NCBI GenBank assembly: GCA_944386325.1
Contig: CALXAP010000018.1
Span: 1 to 41,008, forward strand
DNA: 41,008 nt
DNA from: an uncultured Clostridia bacterium
GTDB lineage: Bacteria; Bacillota; Clostridia; TANB77; CAG-508
Direction of reading: 5' to 3'
The notes under the pieces were generated by a model. That model ran no database searches and was not told the DNA's origin. It was given only the letters and a program-made list of their open reading frames with translations. Below are positions 15,513 through 23,743 of the stretch, in pieces. The position numbers and the translations under genes were made by a program. The stretch's first letter is position 1. Every line of letters begins with the position of its first letter.

Positions 15513-15588
15513 TGGAGCCCGAGGTCGGAATCGAACCGACGACTTTCACCTTACCATGGTGCTACTCTACCAACTGAGTTACAGGGGC
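15513..15588 (-). tRNA. tRNA-Thr (anticodon GGT), with mismatches in the acceptor stem
   Basis: The 76-nt gene on the minus strand has a D arm (ACTC/GAGT), anticodon loop ATGGTAA with GGT (forward ACC at 15553-15555), T arm GTCGG-TTCGATT-CCGAC, and an encoded CCA. The acceptor strands are GCCCCTG and CTCGGGC. Pairs 1-4 and 7 fit, but 5:68 is C-C and 6:67 is U-U. Pair 27:43 is G-A. The gene reads ACC codons if functional, and the mismatches raise the possibility of decay. It follows sigH by 22 bases. Confidence 0.85.
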
Positions 15589-15594
15589 AAATAT

Positions 15595-15618
15595 CAGAAT
15601 AATAATATTATTATTCTG
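15595..15618. repeat. Perfect 24-base palindrome at the end of sigH
   Basis: CAGAATAATAAT followed by its exact reverse complement spans 15595-15618 and includes the sigH stop codon (15611-15613). No T-tract follows on the minus strand before tRNA-Thr, so it is not a standard terminator. It may mark a processing site between sigH mRNA and the tRNA. Confidence 0.6.
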
Positions 15619-16246
15619 GTAATATATTTTTTGCAGCCTTTTTTCGTATTCTTTGAATTGCATTATCTATAGATTTAACTGGTGTATTTAATTTTTCAGC
15701 TATTTTTACATAACTTTCACCCTTAGCATAACTATGAAGAACTTCTTTTTCAAAATCACTTAATGTTTCCTCTATTTTATCTTCTACAAGCTTATAATAC
15801 TCTTTTTTTGTAATTGTATCTAATGGATCTTCTATTGTTTTAGAATTAAAAACATCCATTAATGATATATTGTTTTCATCATCATACGCATTATTATTTA
15901 AAGAAAGATATGAATTTAAAGGTAAATGCTTTTGTCTATTTGATGTTTTAATCGCAGTTATTAATTGTCTTTCTATACATAAATTAGCAAAAGTTTTAAA
16001 TGAGTTTTGTTTTTCCGAATCATATGATTTTATTGCTTTATAAAGCCCAATCATTCCCTCCTGAAAAATATCTTCCTTTTCAGCTCCTACTATAAAATAT
16101 TTTGAAACTTTCATATTAACTATTTCTTTATAATTATTTATTAATTGTTCAAGTGCTTTTTCGTCTCCATCTTTTATCTTTACTAATAATTCTTCATCAC
16201 TTGTGGATTTATCATTTGAATAAAAAGATGTTTTATTCTCTGCCAT
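15611..16246 (-). CDS. sigH: RNA polymerase sporulation sigma factor SigH
   Basis: SigH (Spo0H) directs transcription of early sporulation and stationary-phase genes. The product has 211 residues, near the normal 210-218. Region 2 reads EDIFQEGMIGLYKAIKSYD then FKTFANLCIERQLITAIK. Region 4 reads LSDFEKEVLHSYAKGESY then KIAEKLNTPVKSIDNAIQR. SLNSYLSL-type linker sequence (LPLNSYLSLNN) is also typical. A consensus promoter lies upstream. The SD (GGAGG) is 13 bases from ATG, longer than usual. The usual downstream rpmG-secE-nusG cluster is replaced by tRNA-Thr and argS. Confidence 0.94.
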   Translation of the reverse strand: MAENKTSFYSNDKSTSDEELLVKIKDGDEKALEQLINNYKEIVNMKVSKYFIVGAEKEDIFQEGMIGLYKAIKSYDSEKQNSFKTFANLCIERQLITAIKTSNRQKHLPLNSYLSLNNNAYDDENNISLMDVFNSKTIEDPLDTITKKEYYKLVEDKIEETLSDFEKEVLHSYAKGESYVKIAEKLNTPVKSIDNAIQRIRKKAAKNILPE

Positions 16247-16287
16247 CTAAGCTTTAGTACCTCCTACCCACATTTACTGATACATGT

Positions 16288-16316
16288 ATTATATTTTTAA
16301 AATATATTAATGTCAA
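16288..16316 (-). promoter_or_regulatory. Full-consensus sigma-A promoter of sigH
   Basis: On the minus strand TTGACA (16316-16311), a 17-bp spacer and TATAAT (16293-16288) match the vegetative consensus exactly. The start would be near 16281, about 35 nt before the sigH ATG. Confidence 0.9.
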
Positions 16317-16324
16317 TACAATTT

Positions 16325-17503
16325 CTACTTTAAAATGCTATTTTTAAAACTTTTTCCATATTTTAATGGATTTAAACCAAAAATATCTAATATTGTAGCA
16401 GATATATCAGAAAAAGTGTCTCGTGTTCCAATATTAATATTTTCTTTTATTTGTTTTCCATATATTAATATAGGAATATATTCTCTTGAATGATCTGTAC
16501 TTGGAGTTGTAGGATCACATCCATGATCTGCTGTTATAATTAACATATCGTCATTTCTCATATTATTAATTATGTCTGGTATATAACTATCAAATTCTTC
16601 TAATGCCTTAGCATATCCTTCTACATTATTTCTATGACCATATAACATATCAAAATCAACTAAATTAGTAAAAATTAATCCATTTGAATTACCTTTTATA
16701 TATTCTATAGTTTTATTAATACCATCTTTATTTCCTTCTGTGTGTATACCTTCAGTTATACCTCTCATTGAAAACAAATCCGTTATTTTACCAATAGCAA
16801 TAACATCTTTACCATTTTCTTTTAATTCATCTAACATAGTTCTTCCAAAGTTTTCAAACTCATAATCTCTTCTTTGATATGTTCTAGTAAAATTATCCTT
16901 ATTATCTCCTATAAAAGGTCTTGCAATAACTGTACCTACATTATATTTTGGAGAATTTAAAATTGTCCTTGCAATTTCACAAATTTCATATAATCTTTCT
17001 ACAGATATAATATCTGTATGTGCAGCAATTTGGAAAACACTATCAGCTGAAGTATATACTATTGGATATCCAGTTTTTAAATGTTCTTCTCCATATTCTT
17101 TTAAAAACTCTGTTCCAGATCCCTTTTTGTTGCATAATACACCATTTAAGTTTGCCTTTTCCATAAATTCATCTAGTAATTCCTTTGGAAATCCATTAGG
17201 ATATGTTGTAAATGGCTCTTCTTTTATATAACCAGAAATTTCCCAATGACCAACAGGACTATTTTTACCTTTTGATTTTTCTTGTGCTTTACCAAAAGAA
17301 CCTATTACATAATCTTGTTTATCATTAATATTAATACCATCAATATTAAATAAACCCATTTTTTTCATATTATCTATTTTTAAATTTGTACTATTATATA
17401 TGTTCACTAAAGTGTTACTACCTTGATCTCCATACAAATTTGCATCTGGAGCTTCTCCAACTCCAAAACTATCAAGAACAAAAATTATAACTCTATTTAT
17501 CAC
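16325..17503 (-). CDS. deoB: Phosphopentomutase
   Basis: DeoB interconverts ribose- or deoxyribose-1-phosphate and the 5-phosphate in nucleoside salvage. The frame opens further upstream, but the start is best placed at GTG 17503-17501, behind GGAAG, giving VINRVIIFVLDSFGVGEAPD and 392 residues, the family length. Metal-binding motifs are the N-terminal LDSFGVG and the C-terminal ITADHGCDP followed by STDHSREYIP. The start overlaps the 3' end of the upstream 794-residue gene by 11 bases, indicating translational coupling with that unknown protein. The usual partner genes for purine-nucleoside phosphorylase are not adjacent. Confidence 0.93.
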   Translation of the reverse strand: MINRVIIFVLDSFGVGEAPDANLYGDQGSNTLVNIYNSTNLKIDNMKKMGLFNIDGININDKQDYVIGSFGKAQEKSKGKNSPVGHWEISGYIKEEPFTTYPNGFPKELLDEFMEKANLNGVLCNKKGSGTEFLKEYGEEHLKTGYPIVYTSADSVFQIAAHTDIISVERLYEICEIARTILNSPKYNVGTVIARPFIGDNKDNFTRTYQRRDYEFENFGRTMLDELKENGKDVIAIGKITDLFSMRGITEGIHTEGNKDGINKTIEYIKGNSNGLIFTNLVDFDMLYGHRNNVEGYAKALEEFDSYIPDIINNMRNDDMLIITADHGCDPTTPSTDHSREYIPILIYGKQIKENINIGTRDTFSDISATILDIFGLNPLKYGKSFKNSILK

Positions 17504-19877
17504 TTTCTTCTTCCTTTCCTTCAAACTTATTATCATCAACATGCTCATTAATTAATTCTAAATCATACTCACATAATATGATATTTTTTACATTTGGTTT
17601 ATCTATTATCTCATTTTCCTCAAAATTTTTAGTAATATTAAATGTAAGCATATTTTTTGGAATAAAATTAAAATTAGAACCATTTATTATAACTTTATCT
17701 GTAACATCCATTCCAACAGGTAATGTTTCATTAAAATTATTGTAATATAATATATTTGTATAAAATACAATTGGCATATTTTCTTTTATATTTAATTTAT
17801 ATAAATTATATTTTTCACTATTTGAAATATCTGCATTATTTATTGCATTTTCTGGAATTATGTTATATATAGAATATCCTGTTTTATCTATTGCTTCTTT
17901 TACAGGTTCAATAACATATATGGACATATCATAAGGTGATTTTATTTTTCCTATACTCTCTTCTATTAATTTTTCTGCTTTTTCTATTCTATCTTTAAAT
18001 TCCTCTACATCTGTATTCTTTCCTATATTTAATATTTTTAATACATCTTTTTCATTTTCTCTATGTTTTTTATTTGCTAAAGTTTTAACTTTATTAGTAT
18101 TATCAGATATACTTCCAAATATATCAAAATCTTCTAATTTGTATAATTTCTTTTTACTTTCAGATATTTTTTTCAATTTTTTCAATGTCTCTCTCAACAA
18201 ATCAAAATCTATTTCAATATTAGATTTAACATTATTTATACAAGTTAACACATCAGGGGAATTGGCTAAAAACAAACTATCTTGTGCATCTTTTAATATA
18301 CTTTTTCTCTGCTCTGTATCCATTTGTATACCTAAATCTTGTAAATCATTGGTATATTCAAAAACCTTTTTTAAATTATTTGAAACATCATCTGTTGATT
18401 GAATGTTTCCCTCTTCCACTGCAAGCATTTCATCTTTATTTACAAATTTCCAAAATTCAAAAATACTTTTTTTATGATTCTCTATTTCTGCTATATATTT
18501 AGTTGCATTTTCTATTTTTTTGTCCATATTTTTGATTTTCAATTCTAAAGCCTTTATATCAGAATTCATATTCTTTATATATGTAAGTTCTTTTTCTAAT
18601 TTATTATATAATGTTACTAGATCCTCAATTGTATAATATTCTTTTGAATTATTAATTATTGTTGTCTCTTCTTTCTGATTTATATTTTCATTATTTTCTT
18701 GTTTTTCTTCTTTCTTTTTATCTGATTTTATATCTATAATTGTAGTTTTTTTATTTTTAAATTTAATAAATAATTTGATTTTTCCAAAAAATGTTTTTTT
18801 ATACTCTAAATACATTGCTATTTCTTTTTGTTTATTTAAATATTCTATATCTCTAAGTGCTGATATTTGTTTTAGCTCCTGTAATTTTTCTTCTAAACTT
18901 GTTACATTTTTTCTTTCATTAGTAATTTTACTATCTACTTTTAAATATTCGTTTTTTATAAAATCAGATAAATTATTATAATCAATTTGTTCCAAATTAT
19001 AATAAAATTCTAACTCACAATCTTCATTGATTTTTGTATCAAATTTATAGTAAAATGGCAATTCCGTTTGCAAAATAAATAATGCTTTTAGTAGTTTATA
19101 AAATGTCAGTGCTTCTTCTCTACTATTTAAAACAATTTTATACCCACTTTTAATTGTTTGGTATACTGATGTATTACCTACAATTTGTAATGTTATATCA
19201 TCATCTTTATCATGTACTTCATATATATTAGGCCAATCTTTTGTAAATAACCATAAATAATTTTCTAAATCAGCTATTTCTGATGCTGTTAATAATTCTG
19301 TAGAATATCCCACTAGATTAATTGGAACAAATATTAAACTTTTAGTTTTTTTTCTGCTTTTATTAAATTTTATCTGTTCTTTTAATAGATAAAAAAAGCA
19401 ATCATAATTATAATCCTCTGTTGTTACTAACATAAAATACCTGTTTGTGTTCTCAGAATAATATATTTGCCATGTATAATCTTTATCATATTGAACACCA
19501 AAAGGAATTTTTTTATTTAATAATTTTTGTTTCTTTTCTATCTCTTCAATACCTTCAATTGATGTAGTAGTTATCATATTTAAAAATGTTGCATATTCAT
19601 CTATATTTTTAGGATCCATATATTCAGCAAGTGTCTTTGCTTTATTATATTTTTCTTTTATATCTGTTAATCTGTTAGTTGGAGATACCAAAATCTCAAT
19701 CTCATCTATTGGAACATATTTAAAAATTTTATGTTCATTATCGTTCATTGTAGGCGAACTAACAAAATTTACGGGCTGAGCATCTTTTATAAATTTAGGG
19801 GTTTTTTCTAATTTAATTCCTATATAATCTAATTTTTCTTTTAAATTACTATTATTACTATTACTAGCTTTTGCCAT
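17493..19877 (-). CDS. Large coiled-coil protein of unknown function
   Basis: The ATG at 19877-19875, 5 bases after GGAGG, gives 794 residues starting MAKASNSNNSN. No signal peptide or convincing membrane segment is present. Residues about 90-310 look globular (for example KTKSLIFVPINLVGYS and SGYKIVLNSREEALTFYKLL). About 310-480 is charged coiled coil interrupted by a Lys/Glu/Asn-rich low-complexity stretch. A further helical part and a C-terminal beta-rich domain (from about 690) follow. No P-loop or catalytic motif is visible and I do not recognise the family. It overlaps deoB by 11 bases. A cytoplasmic scaffold role is only a guess. Confidence 0.75.
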   Translation of the reverse strand: MAKASNSNNSNLKEKLDYIGIKLEKTPKFIKDAQPVNFVSSPTMNDNEHKIFKYVPIDEIEILVSPTNRLTDIKEKYNKAKTLAEYMDPKNIDEYATFLNMITTTSIEGIEEIEKKQKLLNKKIPFGVQYDKDYTWQIYYSENTNRYFMLVTTEDYNYDCFFYLLKEQIKFNKSRKKTKSLIFVPINLVGYSTELLTASEIADLENYLWLFTKDWPNIYEVHDKDDDITLQIVGNTSVYQTIKSGYKIVLNSREEALTFYKLLKALFILQTELPFYYKFDTKINEDCELEFYYNLEQIDYNNLSDFIKNEYLKVDSKITNERKNVTSLEEKLQELKQISALRDIEYLNKQKEIAMYLEYKKTFFGKIKLFIKFKNKKTTIIDIKSDKKKEEKQENNENINQKEETTIINNSKEYYTIEDLVTLYNKLEKELTYIKNMNSDIKALELKIKNMDKKIENATKYIAEIENHKKSIFEFWKFVNKDEMLAVEEGNIQSTDDVSNNLKKVFEYTNDLQDLGIQMDTEQRKSILKDAQDSLFLANSPDVLTCINNVKSNIEIDFDLLRETLKKLKKISESKKKLYKLEDFDIFGSISDNTNKVKTLANKKHRENEKDVLKILNIGKNTDVEEFKDRIEKAEKLIEESIGKIKSPYDMSIYVIEPVKEAIDKTGYSIYNIIPENAINNADISNSEKYNLYKLNIKENMPIVFYTNILYYNNFNETLPVGMDVTDKVIINGSNFNFIPKNMLTFNITKNFEENEIIDKPNVKNIILCEYDLELINEHVDDNKFEGKEEESDK

Positions 19878-19954
19878 AATGTCCTCCATTAATTATTCTA
19901 GTGGATAGTATATCACAAATATATAGGAGGTTCAAGATAAAAGTCGATTAATGT

Positions 19955-20003
19955 AAAAAACAAATGTAGTTTTATACTATAATAAAAATACATTTGCTTT
20001 TTA
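19955..20003 (-). terminator. Terminator after the gerW-like gene
   Basis: On the minus strand GCAAATGTA and TACATTTGTT pair around a long AT-rich loop and run into T6. It lies about 50 bases after the stop at 20051 and is also usable from the other side. Confidence 0.6.
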
Positions 20004-20050
20004 TAATAAAATTACATAGTTGTCATACTCACAATATTTTATAATTGTTT

Positions 20051-20698
20051 TTAGTCATCATAATCATCTGGATAATTATCAAAATCAAAAGTGTCTGCTT
20101 TTTCATCTTCATTATACATTAATTCGTTTTCATTATCTTTTATAATAGAATTTTTACTTCTTTTTATTTTTCTTGTAGTTCTGTCATCTTGATTTTGATT
20201 TTTACTTTTTTTATCATTTTTCAATTTTGTTGCTTCTTTTATAGTTTCATTTATAATTTTTTTCTCATTTTTATCATTTTCTTTTGCTTCTTTTACAACT
20301 CCCATAACTATATTGTTTGCTTTTTCCATTATTTCTGGAACATAATCTAATAATTTATCTACTGTAGATGAATAATTTACAGGAAGTAATCTCACACTAT
20401 CTGATTGTACAACTAAAAATGCTATAGGATTAATACTAACTCCTGCTCCACTTCCACCACCAAATGGCAATCTATATTGTATGTCCTCATCTTTATCTCT
20501 TCTAGAATATTCATCTATTGTTTCTCCTCTAAATTCACTACCACCTGCTGCAAAACCAAAAGATACTTTTGATATTGGTATTATAATAACATTATTAGAT
20601 GTTTCTATTGGCTCACCTATAATTGTATTAACATCTATCATATCTTGAATACTATTCATAGCAGTTGTCATAAGACCTTCTATTGGATGTTCATTCAT
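20051..20698 (-). CDS. ytfJ: GerW/YtfJ-family sporulation protein
   Basis: The family is linked to sporulation and spore germination (GerW in Bacillus). This 215-residue protein has the family domain in residues 1-125: NEHPIEGLMTTAMNSIQDMI, then TIIGEPI, VIIIPISKVSFGFAAGGSEF, GGGSGAGVSINPIAFLVV and VRLLPVN. A tail of about 90 residues is unusually charged: Lys/Asn/Glu-rich, then acidic ending DNYPDDYDD. It follows the DUF2953 gene, matching the ytfI-ytfJ order in Bacillus. It ends the recA-recX-scpA run. Confidence 0.9.
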   Translation of the reverse strand: MNEHPIEGLMTTAMNSIQDMIDVNTIIGEPIETSNNVIIIPISKVSFGFAAGGSEFRGETIDEYSRRDKDEDIQYRLPFGGGSGAGVSINPIAFLVVQSDSVRLLPVNYSSTVDKLLDYVPEIMEKANNIVMGVVKEAKENDKNEKKIINETIKEATKLKNDKKSKNQNQDDRTTRKIKRSKNSIIKDNENELMYNEDEKADTFDFDNYPDDYDD

Positions 20699-20781
20699 AT
20701 AAAATTCACTCCTTATTTTTAGATATATATTATATATCTAATATGTACCAGTTTTTTGTAATTTATACAATTTTTCATAAA

Positions 20782-21387
20782 CTATGTACATATTCTATAT
20801 CTCTCACTTTTCTTATTTGCTTTAAATGAAATATATAGTATATATATAATATGTAATAATCTAATAGATAATTGTCCTGTAAATTCTAATTTAAATATAT
20901 TTTTATTTGAAAAATTAGGAGTTAATTCATATTCAAACTCATCAAGTGATTTTATATTTTTCGAATAATAAATTAAAGGTACTAAGACACCCCAAATAGT
21001 AGAAATTACTCCAAATAAAATTGCTGTTAATTTTGCATCCTCTGTGCCTATATTTAATTTTAAATTAAATCTTTCTATATTTAACTTTACTTTCTTTATT
21101 GCATTTTTAATATCATCATTATTTATAATTTCAATATCTTTTTTTATTTCATTTTTTTTCTTAATATTTAATATATATTTATTTTTTAATAATTTTTCTT
21201 TATTCATGCACACTTCAAATATTTTTATTTTTTTACCTATATATAATCCTAATTTTATAATTAAATCTATTTGAAAATGCCCAACAGAATTAATATTGGA
21301 TATCTTAAATTTAACAATTGATAATTTAATATTTAGTAACAGAAAAATAATAATACTTAATATAAAAAATGATAAAAATAATATCAT
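20782..21387 (-). CDS. DUF2953 membrane-anchored protein (YtfI-like)
   Basis: This 201-residue protein has an N-terminal membrane segment (about 1-18). Its body is beta-rich and basic, and a second hydrophobic segment contains ILFGVISTIWGVLVPLI (about 128-145). The pattern and its place directly upstream of the gerW/ytfJ-like gene match the DUF2953 family, known as YtfI in Bacillus and induced in the sporulation cascade. The start follows AAAGGAG. It lies 43 bases after scpA, where scpB is normally found. Confidence 0.8.
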   Translation of the reverse strand: MILFLSFFILSIIIFLLLNIKLSIVKFKISNINSVGHFQIDLIIKLGLYIGKKIKIFEVCMNKEKLLKNKYILNIKKKNEIKKDIEIINNDDIKNAIKKVKLNIERFNLKLNIGTEDAKLTAILFGVISTIWGVLVPLIYYSKNIKSLDEFEYELTPNFSNKNIFKLEFTGQLSIRLLHIIYILYISFKANKKSERYRICT

Positions 21388-21430
21388 AATATTTACTCCT
21401 TTGATAATATTTTTACCATTTTTTCTAAAC

Positions 21431-22186
21431 TTAAACTTTTTTAGGCATTTTTTCTACTAAAATATCCCCGAAAAGTTTTTCTTGTTTTACTTGTATTTTA
21501 TTTTTTCTATTTAATTCTAATATACCAGAAAATGCAGTTATTATTTCCATTTTTGAGCATTTATCTGTAGAAAATAATTTACTAAAAATAAATTTTGAGT
21601 GTCTTATTAATTCTCTAAAAATTTCTTTCACTTTACTAGATACACTAACTGTTTCTGTAACTGCAATCTTTTCTATATTCTTTGCATTATCATTTATTCT
21701 TTTTTTACTTATATCTAACATTTTTAAATAAGTATTAGGTATAATATTTTCATCATAATCAATTTCTAATTCTTGTTTTTCTAATTCAATCATATCTGGA
21801 TTTTTAAATAAAATATTTTTATTTTCATTGTATCTTTCTTTCAAGAAAATACTTATCTCTTTATATCTTTTATATTCTATAATTTTATTTAAAAGTTCTT
21901 CTTCTGTTAATTCAGCCTCATCGTCAATTTCTTTCGGTAATAACATTTTTGATTTTATAAGTAGTAAATTTGAAGCCATAATTAAAAATTCACTTGTTAT
22001 TTCTAAATTCATATTTTCTTGAATTGTGATAAACTCTAAATATTGATCAGCAATTTCTGAAATTTTAACTTCTGAAATATCCACTTTATTCTTGCTAATC
22101 AAATAGCATAATAAATCTAAAGGTCCTTCAAAATTTTCTAATTTTATTTCATATTTTTTGCTTTCTAAAGTTAAAACACTATTCAT
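21431..22186 (-). CDS. scpA: Segregation and condensation protein A (kleisin)
   Basis: ScpA is the kleisin that bridges SMC heads and, with ScpB, forms bacterial condensin. The product has 251 residues. N-terminal motif YEIKLENFEGPLDLLCYLI and SEIADQYLEFI bind the SMC neck. MASNLLLIKSKMLLP follows. The C-terminal winged-helix region ends EKMPKKV and contains ITAFSGILELNRKNKI, the SMC-cap-binding form. Its ATG shares one base with the recX stop (TAATG), so the two are coupled. scpB does not follow. Confidence 0.94.
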   Translation of the reverse strand: MNSVLTLESKKYEIKLENFEGPLDLLCYLISKNKVDISEVKISEIADQYLEFITIQENMNLEITSEFLIMASNLLLIKSKMLLPKEIDDEAELTEEELLNKIIEYKRYKEISIFLKERYNENKNILFKNPDMIELEKQELEIDYDENIIPNTYLKMLDISKKRINDNAKNIEKIAVTETVSVSSKVKEIFRELIRHSKFIFSKLFSTDKCSKMEIITAFSGILELNRKNKIQVKQEKLFGDILVEKMPKKV

Positions 22187-22638
22187 TATACATCTTCCTC
22201 TAAAATAGCTTTTATATTATCCATTCTATATCCCTTTCTTAATAGGAAATTTATAATATCATTAGTATTAGAATCATTTATTTTTTTTAAATATATCTTC
22301 TTTGCACATTTCTTTTCATACTCTGATAATTCATCTATATTATCATCAATATATCTTTCTATTAAATTACAATCTAAACCTTTAGATTGTAATTTATATT
22401 TTATTTCTTTTATAGATAAAGTATTGATATTTATAAATTCATTAATGGATCTTTTAATATAATTTATATCATCAATATATTTTTCCTCTTTTAAATAATT
22501 AATTATATCATCTAATATTAAATCATCTATATTATTAAATTTTCTTCTTATCTCTGCTTCAGTTCTCTTTTTATATAGTACATACTTCAGTACTTTAGTT
22601 TTAATAGCATCATATTGTTCAATAGAATATTTATTCAT
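22186..22638 (-). CDS. recX: Regulatory protein RecX
   Basis: RecX binds RecA filaments and limits their growth. This 150-residue protein has three tandem three-helix units with the family pattern: [17 protein letters not shown], then [14 protein letters not shown], then [18 protein letters not shown]. It starts 8 bases inside the end of recA, so the regulator is translationally coupled to its target. Its stop overlaps the scpA start. Confidence 0.9.
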   Translation of the reverse strand: MNKYSIEQYDAIKTKVLKYVLYKKRTEAEIRRKFNNIDDLILDDIINYLKEEKYIDDINYIKRSINEFININTLSIKEIKYKLQSKGLDCNLIERYIDDNIDELSEYEKKCAKKIYLKKINDSNTNDIINFLLRKGYRMDNIKAILEEDV

Positions 22639-23677
22639 TTTCTTTTTCCTCTTTTGTGTTTTCTCCTAAACTATTTTCAAAAGCTTGTTCAAAATTTTCT
22701 CTTATTTTTGTTTCAATTTCCTTCATAACCTCAGGATTTTCTTTTAAATATTGCTTTACATTTTCTCTTCCTTGTCCTAATCTATTTCCATTATAACTAA
22801 ACCATGAACCACTTTTTTCAATAATATCTAAACTAACAGCAATATCTAAAATATTTCCCTCTTTAGATATACCTTTACCATATATTATATCAAATTCAGC
22901 TTCTCTAAAAGGTGGTGCTACTTTATTCTTAACTATTTTAACTCTTGCCCTATTTCCTACTACTTCACCATCTTGTTTAATTGTTTCAATTTTTCTTATA
23001 TCTAATCTTACTGATGCATAAAATTTTAATGCCCTTCCACCAGGAGTTGTTTCTGGATTTCCAAACATTACTCCTACTTTTTCCCTTAATTGGTTTATAA
23101 ATATTATTACAGTTTTTGACTTGTTTACAGCACCAGCTAATTTTCTTAAAGCTTGAGACATTAATCTAGCTTGTAAACCGATATGAGAATCTCCCATATC
23201 TCCATCTATTTCAGCTTTTGGTACTAATGCTGCAACAGAATCTACAACAATAACATCTAATGCACCACTTCTTATTAAAGCTTCTGCTATTTCTAATGCT
23301 TGTTCCCCTGTATCTGGCTGTGAAACAATTAAACTATCTATATCTACACCTAAATTTTTAGCATACACAGGATCTAAAGCATGTTCTGCATCTATAAAAG
23401 CTACTTCTCCATTCATTTTTTGTGCTTCACTTATTATATGTAAAGCTAAAGTTGTTTTTCCTGAAGATTCAGGACCATAAATTTCTATTATTCTACCTCT
23501 TGGCACTCCTCCAATTCCTAATGCAATATCTAAGCTCAAAGCCCCTGTTGGTATTGCTTCAATATTCATAGCAGTAAATTCTCCAAGTTTCATTATAGAA
23601 CCCTTTCCAAACTGCTTTTCTATTTGGCTCATTGCCACTTCTAATGCTTTTTTCTTTTCTGGATTTTCGTTACTCAT
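22631..23677 (-). CDS. recA: Recombinase RecA
   Basis: RecA is the ATP-dependent strand-exchange protein and SOS co-protease. The product has 348 residues. Walker A GPESSGKT is at 68-75, Walker B is [10 protein letters not shown], loop L1 includes [12 protein letters not shown], and loop L2 includes [20 protein letters not shown]. The C-terminus is acidic (NTKEEKENE). The SD is GGAGGAAATT. A near-consensus promoter lies at 23708-23735; no CGAAC-N4-GTTCG SOS box is seen in the short upstream gap. It heads the recA-recX-scpA unit. Confidence 0.98.
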   Translation of the reverse strand: MSNENPEKKKALEVAMSQIEKQFGKGSIMKLGEFTAMNIEAIPTGALSLDIALGIGGVPRGRIIEIYGPESSGKTTLALHIISEAQKMNGEVAFIDAEHALDPVYAKNLGVDIDSLIVSQPDTGEQALEIAEALIRSGALDVIVVDSVAALVPKAEIDGDMGDSHIGLQARLMSQALRKLAGAVNKSKTVIIFINQLREKVGVMFGNPETTPGGRALKFYASVRLDIRKIETIKQDGEVVGNRARVKIVKNKVAPPFREAEFDIIYGKGISKEGNILDIAVSLDIIEKSGSWFSYNGNRLGQGRENVKQYLKENPEVMKEIETKIRENFEQAFENSLGENTKEEKENE

Positions 23678-23707
23678 AATTTCCTCCTCTAAACATCTGT
23701 TTGTTAT

Positions 23708-23735
23708 ATTATATACTATAATATTTTTTTGTCAA
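23708..23735 (-). promoter_or_regulatory. Sigma-A promoter of recA
   Basis: On the minus strand TTGACA (23735-23730), a 16-bp spacer and TATAAT (23713-23708) lie between the solute-binding-protein stop and recA. Both hexamers are exact consensus; the spacer is one base short of optimal. Confidence 0.85.
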
Positions 23736-23743
23736 TACTTTTT

